From positions 21,244,501-21,308,500 of the forward strand of contig NC_071668.1 of NCBI RefSeq assembly GCF_028554725.1: 64,000 bases of DNA. The letters run 5' to 3'. The number at the start of each line of letters is the position of its first letter. Within the stretch, counting starts at the first letter, position 1. Source of the stretch: Zeugodacus cucurbitae (Eukaryota; Arthropoda; Insecta; Diptera; Tephritidae). A model generated the notes under the pieces. The model was not told the origin of the DNA, made no database searches, and saw only the letters and a program-made list of their open reading frames with translations. The position numbers and the translations under genes were made by a program. Below are positions 1 to 12,170 of the stretch, piece by piece.

Positions 1-273
1 GAATAAAAAGACAGCGGCTACGCTGGCTAGGTCATGTTGTACGGATGGAAGAAAACACTCCAGCTCAGAAAGTATTCGATGCAGTACCCGCTGGAGGAAG
101 CCACGGAAGAGGACGACCTCCACTCCGGTGGAAAGACCAAGTGCAAAGTGACCAGGCTTCACTTGGTGTTTCCAGTTGGCGCCAAAAAGCAAAAAGGAGG
201 AATGAGTGGCGCGCTCTGGTGGATTCGGCTATAATCGCTTAAAGCGGTTCCTACGCCAAATATATACATATAT
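1..273 (+). mobile_element. 3' end of a non-LTR retrotransposon (copy 1, cut by the window start)
   Basis: Translation gives the C-terminal tail of a LINE reverse transcriptase (RLRWLGHVVRMEENTPA, then GRGRPPLRW). This is the region after the RT domain seen in many RTE/CR1/Jockey-type elements. The 3' end runs from GACTCGGCTATAA-like sequence into AAGCGGTTCCTACGCC and then a (TATA)n tail. It closely matches the copies at 9158, 17378 and 22000. Only the last 80 or so codons are present and the frame is shifted relative to the copy at 9158. Confidence 0.8.
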
Positions 274-2700
274 ATTTATATTCCAAATCCCAACTTCTGT
301 TCAATTTCGTTTCGTGGGAAATGCTTTCAAATTCCAAATACCAAGAGCACTCCCTTTTATCGACTCGTAAACACTTTCTCCATGTTTACGAAATGTAACT
401 GTTTTACTATCATGGGATTAAATCGTATGATATTTGATTTTCCCACTATAAATTTTAACATTAAACCGCTTTTCATAAAAACGCATACATAAACAGAAAA
501 AGTGCACTACTTTTCTGTCCAATCACAAATCCAAAAAAAATTACGTACTGCTGTACTGTGTTTATTGTTGTTGCTTGCTTGTTGGTTGTTGTATAGTTTA
601 ATTGTCAATCAATACAATTACGAAATGCGAATCCCCCAGAGCGCAAACAAAGACGCGTAATTACGAAATGCGGTGAAATTAAAATGCACATACTACACTA
701 CAAAGAGTTTAGCTGCCACCACCAATGATGGTTTCCCGTTGGTGTTTAGCAGCGCTGAGGTACTTGCTGCGTTGGGGAGCGCAGGTGAGGCAGCGAGGAG
801 TGTGTGTGTGTTTCTGGTATGTAAGCGTAGCTTAAACGCCTGCTGCGCTTCACACTAAGCATGTTGAAAATGTTACAACAACAACAACACAACAAGTCCA
901 CTTAATTAAAACAATCAATAGCGCATACATTTTGTGCAGCGTTGCAAGGAATTTCCCCCTTTCGCTGTGCAACAGTAATTTAAACAAAAATTTAATCAAT
1001 ATAAAATCAAAAAGTCAACTATCAAACGACCAACTAGTCAATCGCAAGTGTGGTGCAACAAAGTTGCGGTTGTGACGGTTGTGGAAACTTTCACGCGAAA
1101 TAATTCCAACAAATTGCTGCATAAATAAATTATTCATTAGAAACGGAGCAGCAAGAAACGCGAAAAAAAGCAAATAGCAAATAGCAGAAAAAAATATAGA
1201 TGAAATGTGCATTTTCCGTAAAAATCAACAATGTAAACGTTGACATTGCAATTGGCAACGTTGAAAGAATCCGTAATGAAGTGCACAACGTTAGAGCGCA
1301 CTTTTGCGTCATGCAACATTTGGTGGCACAGCACAGTCGGTCATGACTTTGCTATTGAAGCTGGAGCTGGTGGTTGAATTGGCCGTCAGTGCTGGAATTT
1401 AATCCCTCGGCAAACTTTTTTGTGCTGTTGTTTTTCTGTTCACACATAACGCAGCGGAAATGTGCGAAAACGCTGCTAACAAATCGACTTAGCAACACAC
1501 AAAAAATGAGAGCGACTTAGCCACACCTAATACATTTAGGAAATTTGTAATAAAAACTATTTTTTTTTCATTTAATCCGCTTAATTCCAATTGCTTGTAA
1601 CAAAAATATTCGTAACTGTGCTAATTGCATAGCCACTTCAATTGCGCTTGCACTGAGATCCTTAACAGCAGAATATGAAACCTCGCCAACAAAAATACAC
1701 CCGCTGTGTTGTCGTGCTTAGAGGTGCTAACTTGAACTTTACAGAATCCAACAGCAAAACACAAAAATCTCTTCTGTTTTTCGATCCAACGCTCGAGAAA
1801 CAATGGTTAATATAAGAGTTCACTTTTTTAACAGAAAAGCTTTTCGTAAGGATCCATCTATACCTCTTAAAAGGCTTACTAATGAGTAGGTCTCTCTATT
1901 TGTCGGAAACACCTATATGTACACTTTATCCATCGCAAAGTAAAGGCAACTTCAACGTTTCAGCAGAATTAGAAGACAAGAACCGAGCCTGGTAGTCGAC
2001 TTCTCAATGGTTTCGGCGTTGTATATTGCTCAACTTCAGTAAGCCTGCAGGAATACAACAAAGCGAAACCCACCAAAGTCTTGGAATTCATAGAAAATGG
2101 AATATATTACCCTTAAGCCTTCTCAGACATTGGAATTTTTGAAATGTAGAATTTGGTTAATTTTTCAAGTCAAGCATCAGATCTAATACTGTGTATGCCG
2201 TTGCACGAATTATGAAGTGTGGAGAATCTAACTTGTATTACTGGATTGTTCACTACATAAGGTATCTCCTGGAGCCTTTCAGATACCCAACTAAAGTTTT
2301 CATTGAAACAATACAATAAAGAACCTTCCTTCTCTCTGCTATACTATAGATATATCTTTCAAAGCTACATTTTTCGATTTCCTAGACTTCCACTCAGATT
2401 AGATTTCTTAGAGCAAACTGCTGTTCTTTTTCTGTGATTTGACGACAGTTGTTTGCCCGTCTTACACTAAACTTTCAAGTTAAGAAGAGCTATTTTAAGT
2501 CGGCGGTAACTATGTTCCTTCCTTCTCATTTCGTTTGAGGTGTATGCCTTCATTCTTAAACTACCTCTAAAAGACTGATGGATCAAATGAAAAGGCTTTT
2601 CGTGACATAGTATGGAAGGGACTACTAGGGAAACCTTCGCTGGAAGAAAAATCCGTTTCATGTTGTTGTAACGGTTACCTAAACGTGCCTGAACCGGTAA
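274..2700. other. AT-rich non-coding stretch, no gene seen
   Basis: Low-complexity AT-rich DNA with short (GTT)n, (AAC)n and (GT)n runs (565-590, 870-890, 798-812). Short open frames in both directions lack codon bias, domains or splice context. No known repeat was recognised. Confidence 0.5.
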
Positions 2701-2714
2701 GCACAAGGCAATTG

Positions 2715-3192
2715 TCATCGAAGTCATCTATGGAGAGCCCCAAGAAACGAGCTCTTTCGGCAGGATCGAACCAAAAGCAGAGTGTTGTTAGATGAGTGGG
2801 ATTGATTGAGCATGCTGCGGGAGTCTGCCTCGCAACAACCTCAAATGGTGTCGCCAAACAACACCCAAGTGCGACAATTATCTCTGCGGGTATCAAATCC
2901 CTCTCCCTTCCTGGATCACCACTAGTCAACCGAGACAAACGGAAACTTTGGTTGTTGTTGTTGTTGTAGCGGCATAAAATATTCGCCAAATAATTTTGAG
3001 GAATGCTGCCGATTTGACAGTCCTTGGCCGAATAAAAATCCGGGTCCGTTCCGGTTACGTAGAACCGACTGTCGTGGGAACGGCGGAAACTTTGGTCGAA
3101 GTACTTGCTTGCGGAGTCATAGTTTGTACCTCTAGTCTAGTGGTGACTAGTACTAAAACCGTTTAAATGGTTCAACGGTGGAATTGAAAGCA
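2715..3192 (+). repeat. Diverged direct duplication, copy 1 (interrupted by a SINE)
   Basis: This stretch matches 3235-3556 over its length. Shared stretches include GAGCTCTTTCG, GTTAGATGAGTGGGATT, GCTGTCGCCAAACAACAC, AAGTGCGACAA and TCGAAGTACTTGCTTGCGG. The copies differ by many substitutions, so the duplication is old. Copy 1 is longer because a SINE sits inside it at 2952-3083. The sequence looks like part of a dispersed repeat rather than host coding DNA; the family was not recognised. Confidence 0.7.
2952..3083 (-). mobile_element. SINE-like element with target-site duplication
   Basis: A 132-bp insertion lies inside duplication copy 1, flanked on both sides by the 12-bp direct repeat CGGAAACTTTGG (2940-2951 and 3084-3095). 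Copy 2 of the duplication has no insertion at the matching point. In minus orientation it starts GTTCCCACGACAGTCGGTTC and ends in a (CAA)n tail. The head is not an obvious tRNA. A diverged relative lies at 61317-61440. Small size, simple-repeat tail and long TSD fit a LINE-mobilised SINE. Confidence 0.75.
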
Positions 3193-3234
3193 AAATATAA
3201 TAAACACTAGCACCTACCACAAGTGAAATGTCAG

Positions 3235-3556
3235 CATAGTCATCTAACAGGAGGCCCAGTTAACGAGCTCTTTCGACATGGTCGGACTAAAGGGAGATAG
3301 TTGTTAGATGAGTGGGATTAATTGAGTATGCTGTGGGGTCTTCGTCGCAACGACCTCAAACGCTGTCGCCAAACAACACTCAAGTGCGACAACTACCTGT
3401 CCGGGTATCAAATCACTACCTCACTCCCAGTATCACCACTAGTCAACCGAAACGAACAGAAACTTGGATCGAAGTACTTGCTTGCGGGGTCTTAGAATGT
3501 TTCTCTAGTCTAATAAATGTAGTAAATGATTCAACTGTAGAGTCGCAAGCCAAATT
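3235..3556 (+). repeat. Diverged direct duplication, copy 2
   Basis: Partner of 2715-3192, without the SINE, so it gives the pre-insertion state of the locus. Homology continues past CTTGCTTGCGG into CTCTAGTCTA and a weaker match ending near AATTGAAAGC/GTCGCAAGCC. Confidence 0.7.
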
Positions 3557-6430
3557 TCCTAACCACCACCCGATTGCTTCAAAAAAATTACTTCCTGGAG
3601 TAAAAAAATATTATTTAATTTATCACATCAGTAAACAATGGAGAAGTTAAGTTCTTGTCAAAATAACTTTGTGACAACTTTATTTGGTAATTACCGCATT
3701 TGTTGTATGTTGCTCATCAAAAAAAGCCATTTTATTAAAAAATACGGACAATATTTTTATTTGTTAAATGATTGCCACAATATAGTACATATCTCTATTT
3801 TCTGCTAAAAATATTATTTCAGGCTTTTTATCAAGCAGAAAAATATGATATTAATTTTAAACTCACTTATCTGGTTTAATATTTTTACTCATGCATATTT
3901 ATCTACCCAAATATGCAAATACGAGTAAACAAAAAAAAAACACTTTTTCTCTGCCATTTTCAAAAGGACATACAAACGTTGAGTTATTAAACCGCATTCC
4001 ATTGCTAAATAAACAAATAAAATGCGGAAAAATATGCGATTGAATACAAAATGGCAAAATGGCAAAACATTTCAAAAACTATTGCCACAAATTGATTGCT
4101 TTAGTCTAATTGAATGAAATGACCAATCAGGCCACAGAGCCAATTAAAATAGGTCATCCCATAGAATTAATCTGGGCGGATGCTTGGTTTTAGCAGCGTG
4201 CTGATACCAATACGATATGCCAATATACGAGTAAATTCATATCGAATGCGGAAATTCATGAACACTTTCAGTGATTTGCATTTCATTTCAATCTAAACAC
4301 GCACACAAAAATGCCACACAGGGACACAGCACTTAGTGCAGTTATTGCATGGTGAAAATATTTACATATGGTTTGGTGGCTGTTTTTGATATGGCAAAAA
4401 ATTGGAGAGTGGTGAAGCGAACAAGCAAGTGGCATTAGTCTAATAATGGGGATAATCAAATAGATGTATAATAGTTGGAGTTTAGAGCATTTTAATGAAG
4501 TATTCCTGCAACTTCTTGGTCCAATCTCAATTCAACTTTGCTTTCTCTTGTAAATTATATGACAAGAGAGCAGAGCTTTAAGCTAGCGTGTAGAGAAATG
4601 GCGTATCGAAGAAGCTTGTTTCATCAATTTTCTAGAATAAGCCAAGCTACCGCATACAATCCGAAACTCTGATCAAGATTCCATTGTCATTTCCACTAGA
4701 AACCTCCTTCGAAGGAACAAAGTCTCAGCACTGAGCTTTCATGAGCGAGCTTTCACTAAAGCACGATAAGGTTGTCGATAGGTTTGTCAATACATTTTTA
4801 ATAAAAGGTTACTAATGCCTAAAAACAGTATTCGAAGCTGTTTTGAAGAAATATGGAAATATGAAAAGCGAGCTAGAAGAAGTGGAACAATTACGACTAT
4901 ACGTGGGGGTATCTTCAGGGCCAAACCTCTATACAAATGTAAGACTATTCAATGATCTAAAGAGAATATATAAAATCGTTAAGGTAAAGAGAAAAACTCA
5001 TGCAAAACATATACGAAAAATCTTCGAAAAGCTTTTCATTCTTAAAACAAATTAGTTTCGGAGGAATCTAAACCACAACCATGAGGTCTTCAATGTCAAT
5101 TATTATGAAAATATTTACAATTTGTTCACGAATCATTAAAATTCTATCGTTGATAAGTTCAAAAACATTCGGGAATAATTGCAACCCCACTAATCCACGA
5201 AAAAAACACGAGTCTCCCTTCTTTCGTCATGGAAGATTTATGAATAAAGTTTTCGATTACGACAACTCGTTTACGATGGCCTGCTGTTTACTTAAGAATT
5301 CGTGCGTGGGCGTAACACCTGCTGCGTGCACGAGATACTATTTAAATCACATGCGATTGCACGTTCCAAAAGAACACACGATAGAATGCATAAATGTTCG
5401 AAGTGGAATGACTGATGACATGGTTAATGAATGGAGTAACGTGAGTATATTTATCTAGTTAAAAATAGATGAGAAGTAGTCTATGGATGAGGATATCATA
5501 TCAGTTAAAGGACTCTTGAATAACTTTTCGAAGAACTAGGATTGCTTTAACCACTACTTACTAGTGACCAAAATACTGAATGATTCAGCAGAATCTATTT
5601 ATAGAGCATCTAGCACAAACTAGTATTATGACTGAAAACACTACTCCTACACTTGATTTGAGACAAATCTAATTCCCTACAAGGTAAAAATATACAAATT
5701 CTCGCAATAGAGAAGTTCAGAAAATACCGAAGAAGTCAAGCATATTGCAATTGATTGATCTTCAGCTTGTAATAAATGAAATTGAAAGTGGTGTTGATTT
5801 GCCGGAGCAACAACAGAAAAAAAATGAAGAAAACGTCAAACGTGCATGATTGATTGAACGAACGCATTGATTGAACCCGCATTTTGCTGTCAATAATGCC
5901 GGCGTGTAGCCGGTCGGTCACATGCCAGTGCATTGGCCGTGGTCCATAATTGAAGGATGGGGCTGTTTGGATTGCCCCAAACAGTTGCGTGAACAAAGAA
6001 AATCAAAAACAATTATTTACTACATTGCAGCGACAACGAGTGAAATATTGTATATATCGATGTATGTCTGGTATGTAGCCGTCAAGCGTAAGAAAACATT
6101 ATCAATCTTGTGTAGGCGGCAGCACACCGACAGTTTGGAGGCTCAACACGATTTATGCACCGCCATGTTCAATTGGAAAGTATTGAATGTTGTTCGATCA
6201 CTTTTACCCGTGTCATATAACATATAATTTTTCAGTTAGGCAATATGGATTTAAGTAAGATAAATGTTTCAATTTTGCCGCTGTTTAGTTTTCGATTTTT
6301 GGAAGTTGAATGTATTTTCGACTGTATTGTTGATCGTGAACCCGGAAAAATTAAAATTTAGAAAGTGTGGACTAATTCAATGAAAATATTCAAATTCTCC
6401 TGAGGAGAGTAGCAGATAACATATTCAATA
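3557..6430. other. Non-coding stretch with two weak forward open frames
   Basis: Mostly AT-rich non-coding DNA. A GAGAGTGGTGAAGCGAACAA motif near 4407 belongs to the degenerate repeat described at 48395-49030. Frames at 4843-5055 (70 codons) and 5081-5458 (125 codons) lie in tandem on the plus strand. The second ends next to GTGAGTAT, a possible donor. Neither has a recognisable domain or strong start, so they are not called as genes. Confidence 0.4.
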
Positions 6431-6435
6431 TTTTA

Positions 6436-7250
6436 CTTTAAGCAGGTGGCAACTCTTTGATATCAAAAATAGATATCAATGAAGTAATTCTTGAAACTGT
6501 ATAGTTTAAACTGTATTTTTTATCGATTTGAGATTTTTAAACAGATGGCAACACTACTCAAAAATAACTTTAATTACAAGATCTTCTAAACTCTTATTGT
6601 TTTGGTACTTCTTCATATATTTATAAACAAATATAAATTAGTTTGTCTTAAAACTTTCAACAGGTGGCAACTCTATTAATTAAATCTAACCCTTCTAAAT
6701 CAATTTAATGAATCTATTTTCCAAGTATTTTTTATGTTTAATATTTTTTCGATTTATAAATTTTAATCAGATGGCAACGCTTAAATATCAAAAATAGTTG
6801 CAATGAATACTTCCTTAAACCGGTATAGTTTTAACCTGTAAAGTAAAGCCTCAAAGTAAAAATTCATAATTTCTAATGAATTTTTAAACAGATGGCAACA
6901 CTATTCCGAACATATTTTTAATTATAAGACTTTCTAATCCTCGTAATTTTGTATTAAATCTGCATATATGTATTTATAAATAAATATAAGTTCTTTTGAC
7001 TTAAAATTTCCAAACATGTGGCAACTCTGCTAAAAAAAATTTTAAACTAACCTTTCTAAACCTTTTCAAATCTATTCCACCAGTTTTTTCATGTTAAAAT
7101 TTTTTCGGTTATCAAAATTTCAAACAGATGGCAACCCTACTTAATTATTTTTAACTAACCATTCTAAAACTTTTCAAATCTATTTCACTATATTTTTTGT
7201 CTTCAATTTTTTTTCGGATATCAAAATTTCAAACAGCTGGCAACCTTTAC
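6436..7250 (+). repeat. Degenerate tandem repeat, unit about 100-125 bp, core CAGRTGGCAAC (block 1)
   Basis: Eight copies of a core (CAGGTGGCAACTCT, CAGATGGCAACACT and variants, one CAGCTGGCAAC) recur near 6443, 6542, 6661, 6767, 6889, 7014, 7125 and 7233. Spacing is about 100-125 bp. The AT-rich remainder of each unit is also related (CTTCATAAATTT-like and TTCTAAACT-like pieces). The core contains an E-box (CANNTG). The degeneracy shows an old array. Confidence 0.85.
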
Positions 7251-8194
7251 TCAAAACATGTCGAACATTCCCCAGCTCTTGTATAAATACTACTTAACTC
7301 TCTGATTACCGTAACCATTTAAAATTAGAGTGATGTAAAAGTGATCAACTCATCAACAAACTGTAGCGCAATAATTGATTTCACTCAGTTAATGTGTAAT
7401 GAGTAAGTACTTTGATTGTAATGTAACTGCAGTTAACATTACTCAAATATACACAGTGGAGTTAGACACATATAAGTATGTATCTATATACATATGGTAT
7501 TTACAGATCAACGCCAATTGCGGTTGAGGCTATTGACCACAAATTAAATAATTATTTCTAAACCAACGAAATTGTTGTGACGGCAATTGGTGTCAAATTT
7601 CAGGGCAATTTCTATGCCTAAATTAATTGCTGCATACGTTTACATGCGGGTAACAAAACGTCAAGCCACACCACACCAGTGATGCGAGTGGCTGGCAATT
7701 TAAGCGTCATTCGATGATTCATGAGTTGCATATTTATACCCCAACCCAGTCTTTTGATGAAGGGTCAATGGTAGCTGCCATAATATATTAATTGTGCTCG
7801 GACAATCGGGGGAAACTTAAGAATGTGGGAACTAATATGGTGTTGTATGCATTTATGAGTATTTTCCAGCTATTTTGATTCCAATTTAAATAAGTTTAAT
7901 TGTTGTAAACTTATATTGGTGATTCATAGATCATAAATATTTCCCTCAATCCCAAGCACTAAAGCAATGAGTTTTTCTTCTCAGATATTGTGCTCTTAAA
8001 CTACTTAATAACTAAAGGACTTATTACAAAGTTAATATAGTCTGTTTACATAAGCTTAAACTCTTTGAATTGTGTGGGTTGTCTCTTTATTACCAAGGGA
8101 TTGTCTTAAAGTTCGAAGTAATGAGTTACTTCTCGATGGTTGATCGCTTTATTGACTTCGATTTCAATTGTTTAGCTCGTACTCTGTTTTTATA
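7251..8194. other. Non-coding stretch between satellite blocks
   Basis: AT-rich DNA without the CAGRTGGCAAC core. No gene or recognised mobile element. Confidence 0.45.
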
Positions 8195-8750
8195 CTTTCT
8201 TAGGTATCAACTTGCTTGGAAAGATCCTTCAAATCTGTAGAGAACCTAGTTTTTACTCATTTATATTATAAGAACATCAACGACAAAGAGCTAGAACTTT
8301 TACTCTCTTGAATGCCGAGAAAAAGCTTTAAAATCGACAAATTCTATATACAACATTGTGTTCCTGTTGGGTGTTCCTCAAAATTTATTCCAACAATAGG
8401 TTTTCACCATAGATGATTTTATAGAATGCCATATGTAATGAAATGAAATGGAGTTTCAATTCTTCAGCTCGAATTAGATTCTGAAACCATATTAGCTGTC
8501 AACTTGTGTCGGAAGTAACCTTCCTAATCAACCTAAGTTTTGCTCGTTTATCTAATAACAAAATCAACGTCAAACAGCTAGAACTTTTACTCTCTTGAAT
8601 GCCGAGAAAAAGCTTTAAAATCGACAAGTGATATATAGTTCATTCTGATCCTCTTACGTGATTTTCAAAATTTGTTCCAACTATAGGTTTCCACTACAGA
8701 TGCCTTTATAGATTTCTATACGTAATGAAATCTGATTCCAGTGTAATTGT
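8195..8750 (+). repeat. Tandem direct duplication, unit about 295-300 bp
   Basis: Two adjacent related copies (about 8195-8460 and 8490-8750). The best-preserved part is a block starting AGCTAGAACTTTTACTCTCT and continuing through GCTTTAAAATCGACAA, near 8290 and 8577. Flanking parts (ATTCCAACAATAGG/GTTCCAACTATAGG) are more diverged. Confidence 0.75.
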
Positions 8751-8959
8751 TTCAGATTGAGATTGAGAGATTGAAATTTCGTGTGAATTGAAAAGAGAAA
8801 TCTTAAATGACAATCATCATTGAAGTCTCTAACAGATTCTTTTGAATCGTAATAGCCCCAATAATTCTCCATCTACAAAAACTGCGTTTGATCTCAAACT
8901 TCTTCAATGTCATTGCCATATTTTAGTGTTTCCTAATCATAAAAAATGTTTATGCGAAA

Positions 8960-10165
8960 TGTTTAATAGGTGGCAACACTTCTAATAATTGTTTTCAAAT
9001 TAAATATTTTTTATATGTATTTAGTTTAGTTATTTAGTACCTCTAATGCAATAAACCATGAATATTGCAAATTTTAAACAGGTGGCAGCACTGTTGAAAA
9101 GCTATTTTCAACTCTAATTTTTTAAAACTCGTACAATTTTAGTGATTCTACATAAATGTCAGCCTCGAAATCCAGCGCAGAATAACTCTTGCCAACAGGT
9201 GCTACTTTGGACTGAGTAGGCAATTGAACAGTAAAGTCCTCTCTCGACGAACCAAAATCAAGCTCTACAAGTCGCTTATCATTCCCGTCCTGCTTTACGG
9301 TGCAGAAGCTTGGACGATGTCAACATCAGATGAGACGACACTAGGAGTTTTCGAGAGGAAAATTTTGCGCAAGATTTATGGTCCTCAGAACATTGGCAAC
9401 GGCGAATACCGCAGACGATGGAACGATGAGCTGTACGAGTTATACGACGACATTGACATAGTTCAGCGAATAAAAAGACAGCGGCTACGCTGGCTAGGTC
9501 ATGTTGTCCGAATGGAGGAAAACACTCCAGCCCTGAAAGTGTTCGATGCAGTACCCGCCGGAGGAAGCCGAGGAAGGGGAAGGCCTCCACTCCGTTGGAG
9601 GGACCAGGTGGAGAGCGACCGGGTTACACTTGGGATCTCCAACTGGCGCCGAACTGCGAAGGAGAGAGACAGGTGGCGCACTATCGTCGATTCGGCTATA
9701 ACCGGCTAAACGGTTGCAACGCCAATCACACACACATAAATTTGAAATGAATAAAACTTTAAAAAATTAATTATAAATTAGTTAAAACAGGTGGCAACAC
9801 TCTGAAAAAATTTTAATTGTAAAATTTTGTAAGACTCTTAAATTTCTAACGCTTTGTCATAAATTCACAAAGAAAAAAATTAAAACTAATTCTAAATTAT
9901 TTAAAACAGGTGGCAACACTCTAAAAATTTTAATTCCAAAATTTTGGAAGACTCTTAAATTTCTAACGCTTTGTCATAAATTCACAAAGAAAAAAATTAA
10001 AACTAATTCTAAATTATTTAAAACAGGTGACAACACTCTTCAAAAACTAATTTAACTACACGTTTTTTCAATTTCTCTAGTTTTTTGTGCTTCTTCATAA
10101 ATTTGAAAGAAATAATAATTAATTGGTTTCAATATTTATCAGCAGGTGGCAACCCTGCTTTCAAA
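8960..10165 (+). repeat. Degenerate tandem repeat, unit about 115-120 bp, core CAGGTGGCAACACT (block 2)
   Basis: The same family as 6436-7250. Cores lie near 8966, 9078, 9787, 9906, 10022 and 10142. Units at 9785-10020 are almost identical over about 118 bp (shared TTTCTAACGCTTTGTCATAA), so this block was still amplifying more recently than block 1. The 700-bp gap between 9078 and 9787 is filled by a LINE insertion of 576 bp. Subtracting it restores one normal unit. Confidence 0.85.
9158..9733 (+). mobile_element. 5'-truncated LINE with open C-terminal reverse-transcriptase frame (copy 2)
   Basis: One frame is open from the insertion start to 9709 (about 180 codons). In order it reads EIQRRITLANRCYFG, TKIKLYKSLIIPVLLYGAEAW, the segment VFERKILRKIYG, QRLRWLGHVVRM and GRGRPPLRWRDQVESDR. 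This is the region C-terminal to the RT palm and thumb in RTE/CR1/Jockey-type LINEs. No endonuclease or YADD catalytic motif is present, so it cannot act on its own. It sits in a satellite unit flanked by ACATAAAT (9150-9157 and 9734-9741), a likely TSD. The 3' end is GCCAATCACACAC. This is the least damaged of the LINE copies here. Confidence 0.85.
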
Positions 10166-12067
10166 ATATTTTCAATTCAAACTTTCCTAATCTTAGTTTT
10201 TCTTTCGTAACTTTTTTTTGTCAGTCCGGATCCTTCCCCAACAACAGCAACATATTTACTATCATTCAGCCTCCATATTCCGCTCCATACTACATCATCT
10301 TCGCTAATGGCTTCCATAAATTACTCATACTTTGTGTCGTCTGTCAGGAGTGCGCACACCACAAATTCTTGCAGTCATTCCTTGATAGGTACACATTCTG
10401 CACACCATATGCGTGGGTATAAAAATTCATACGCTGTCAACCAAACTTCAACATTTGACTTATTTACTTCTTTTAATATTTCATTGGCGCAGTTGTGCGA
10501 TGCATGCAACATAATTGAAATATCTGCAACAATTACACCATTTAATATTTTTATTGGAGCGTGAAGTGTCATGTTGTGAGACACATACTCGTATGTATAT
10601 GTGTGTGCGTATGTGGTATGAAAATGAGTTTGCCAGCAACATGCAACACGCAGCCAGACAAGCGGACAATTCCAGCTTCAGCTTCAGCGATCGATGTGGC
10701 ATACTCAGTGACACGAAATGCCAATATAAGACTGTATGTGTGTGCTTGTGTGTGTTTATGTGGAGCAAACGTGCGGTGTCGCCACTGGTGCGGCATTTGC
10801 GGTTTAACGGTGGCGGTAAAAGCTCGGTGCTTGGTGCTCGGTGTCAACATGCAAATTAGTGCGCTCAATTTCACTAATGATTGAATATGTTTCGCGCCTC
10901 GTATGGCACTTTACCGCCACCATCCAAACACCACACCACAGTATAAATATGAGACAGCGTGCGCTGTCATAATGTCCCACACGAATGCATGTGTGATCTT
11001 TTATTTTCCTTTTTAAGTGCATAATTATATGCTTTAATGGCATGTAACTGTCTTCTCACATCATAAAGCACATGAAGAATTGAAAGAAAAAAAAATACTG
11101 CGTTCTTGTAATTGGAACACAATACCATTTGAACTCAGCAAAGTCAAAGGTTTCATGCGCTCAGTATGCTTTATCGATGTTGCTGAAGTAAATGTCTTGT
11201 CTATGCTGCAATTGTGGTTTGGCATTTTATTTATTTACTATTTGTGAATGAACAAATAAACTCAAAGTCCGAAAGACTGACATGCAGCAGTCAAAAGCAG
11301 CGAAACAATACGAAAAGCAGCAATCTGATATTATATGAGTTTCAGCGTGGCTCATGCAACGAAAGAGAATATAAACAATAACATCAAAGGGCATAAATAT
11401 GAAGGAAAGAAGAAAAATATATTTCTTATTGTATAACACAATTAACAAAAGATAAGACAAATTACAAATAAAAACCATCCAATTAAGCGGTTGCGCCCAC
11501 CTCTTCGGCGTAAACAACAGAAACCTTAACCGGTTTCGGAAGAGGCGAATCTCAAGGACAGGCAAAATCGAAATAATCGCACAAACGATGCGGGCACAGC
11601 GGGTCAGCTGCTAACTGTGCACTGTAGAGCGAGAGCTTTAGAAATGAGGGTAAAATTTTATATTTTAAGGTTAAAATATTAATTTAATGTCACGATATAA
11701 AGATACTAATTGATTCATCATGTTCGGTATCAAAATTTACACGCTTTAGCTCAATGATTTAGTGTAGATTATTATATTTAACTTTTATGGTGTTATAGAT
11801 ACTTATCAAAAGCTTATATGTACTCTTTTCGCACAGCCAAATAAATTTAGTACATTAAAATTATAATTGAGAAGCCAGTTTTCGCCTTTCGTACAGCCTG
11901 CTACTCGATTAACGGTCAGATGTTATACAGTTTTGTTTTTTCATCAGTCGATTGCTATTTTAACAATAATCACAACTAAATTTACAGCGTGGACAACACC
12001 GAATTCCAGAGTTACATTGCAGTCTCAACTCGATCTGTATGCGATTAAAAATTAATGTTGTAAAATA
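10166..12067. other. Non-coding stretch, no gene seen
   Basis: More complex sequence than its surroundings, with (GT)n/(CA)n runs near 10598 and 10735. Several overlapping open frames on both strands at 10300-10900 result from low stop density. None shows domain, signal or splice evidence. It could hold regulatory sequence of the surrounding intron. Confidence 0.4.
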
Positions 12068-12170
12068 ATATTTTTTTTTTTGTATGATAAATCGATCTAA
12101 ATCGGCGCTTTAATCGAGCAAAAGCCGGTTAATTGATCAATTAACTCCTGTGCGAAAATGCTATCAGATG
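12068..12170 (-). mobile_element. Partial MITE, TAATTGATCAATTAA family (copy a)
   Basis: One end of the family described at 41848-42208: TGTATGATAAATCGATCTAA, then TTAATCGAGC, GGTTAATTGATCAATTAACT and CCTGTGCGAAAATGCTAT. The other terminus was not found. Confidence 0.6.

Noticed and set aside
9279..9733. Minus-strand frames opposite the LINE copy (also at 17490-17822)
   Set aside because: Antisense shadows of the LINE reading frame; they recur at the same place in each copy.
6436..10165. CRISPR-like regular spacing of a short conserved core
   Set aside because: Units are related along their whole length, spacing is 100-125 bp and degenerate, and the genome is eukaryotic.
10300..10900. Cluster of overlapping frames on both strands
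   Set aside because: Overlap in many frames reflects low stop density. No domain, signal or splice context.
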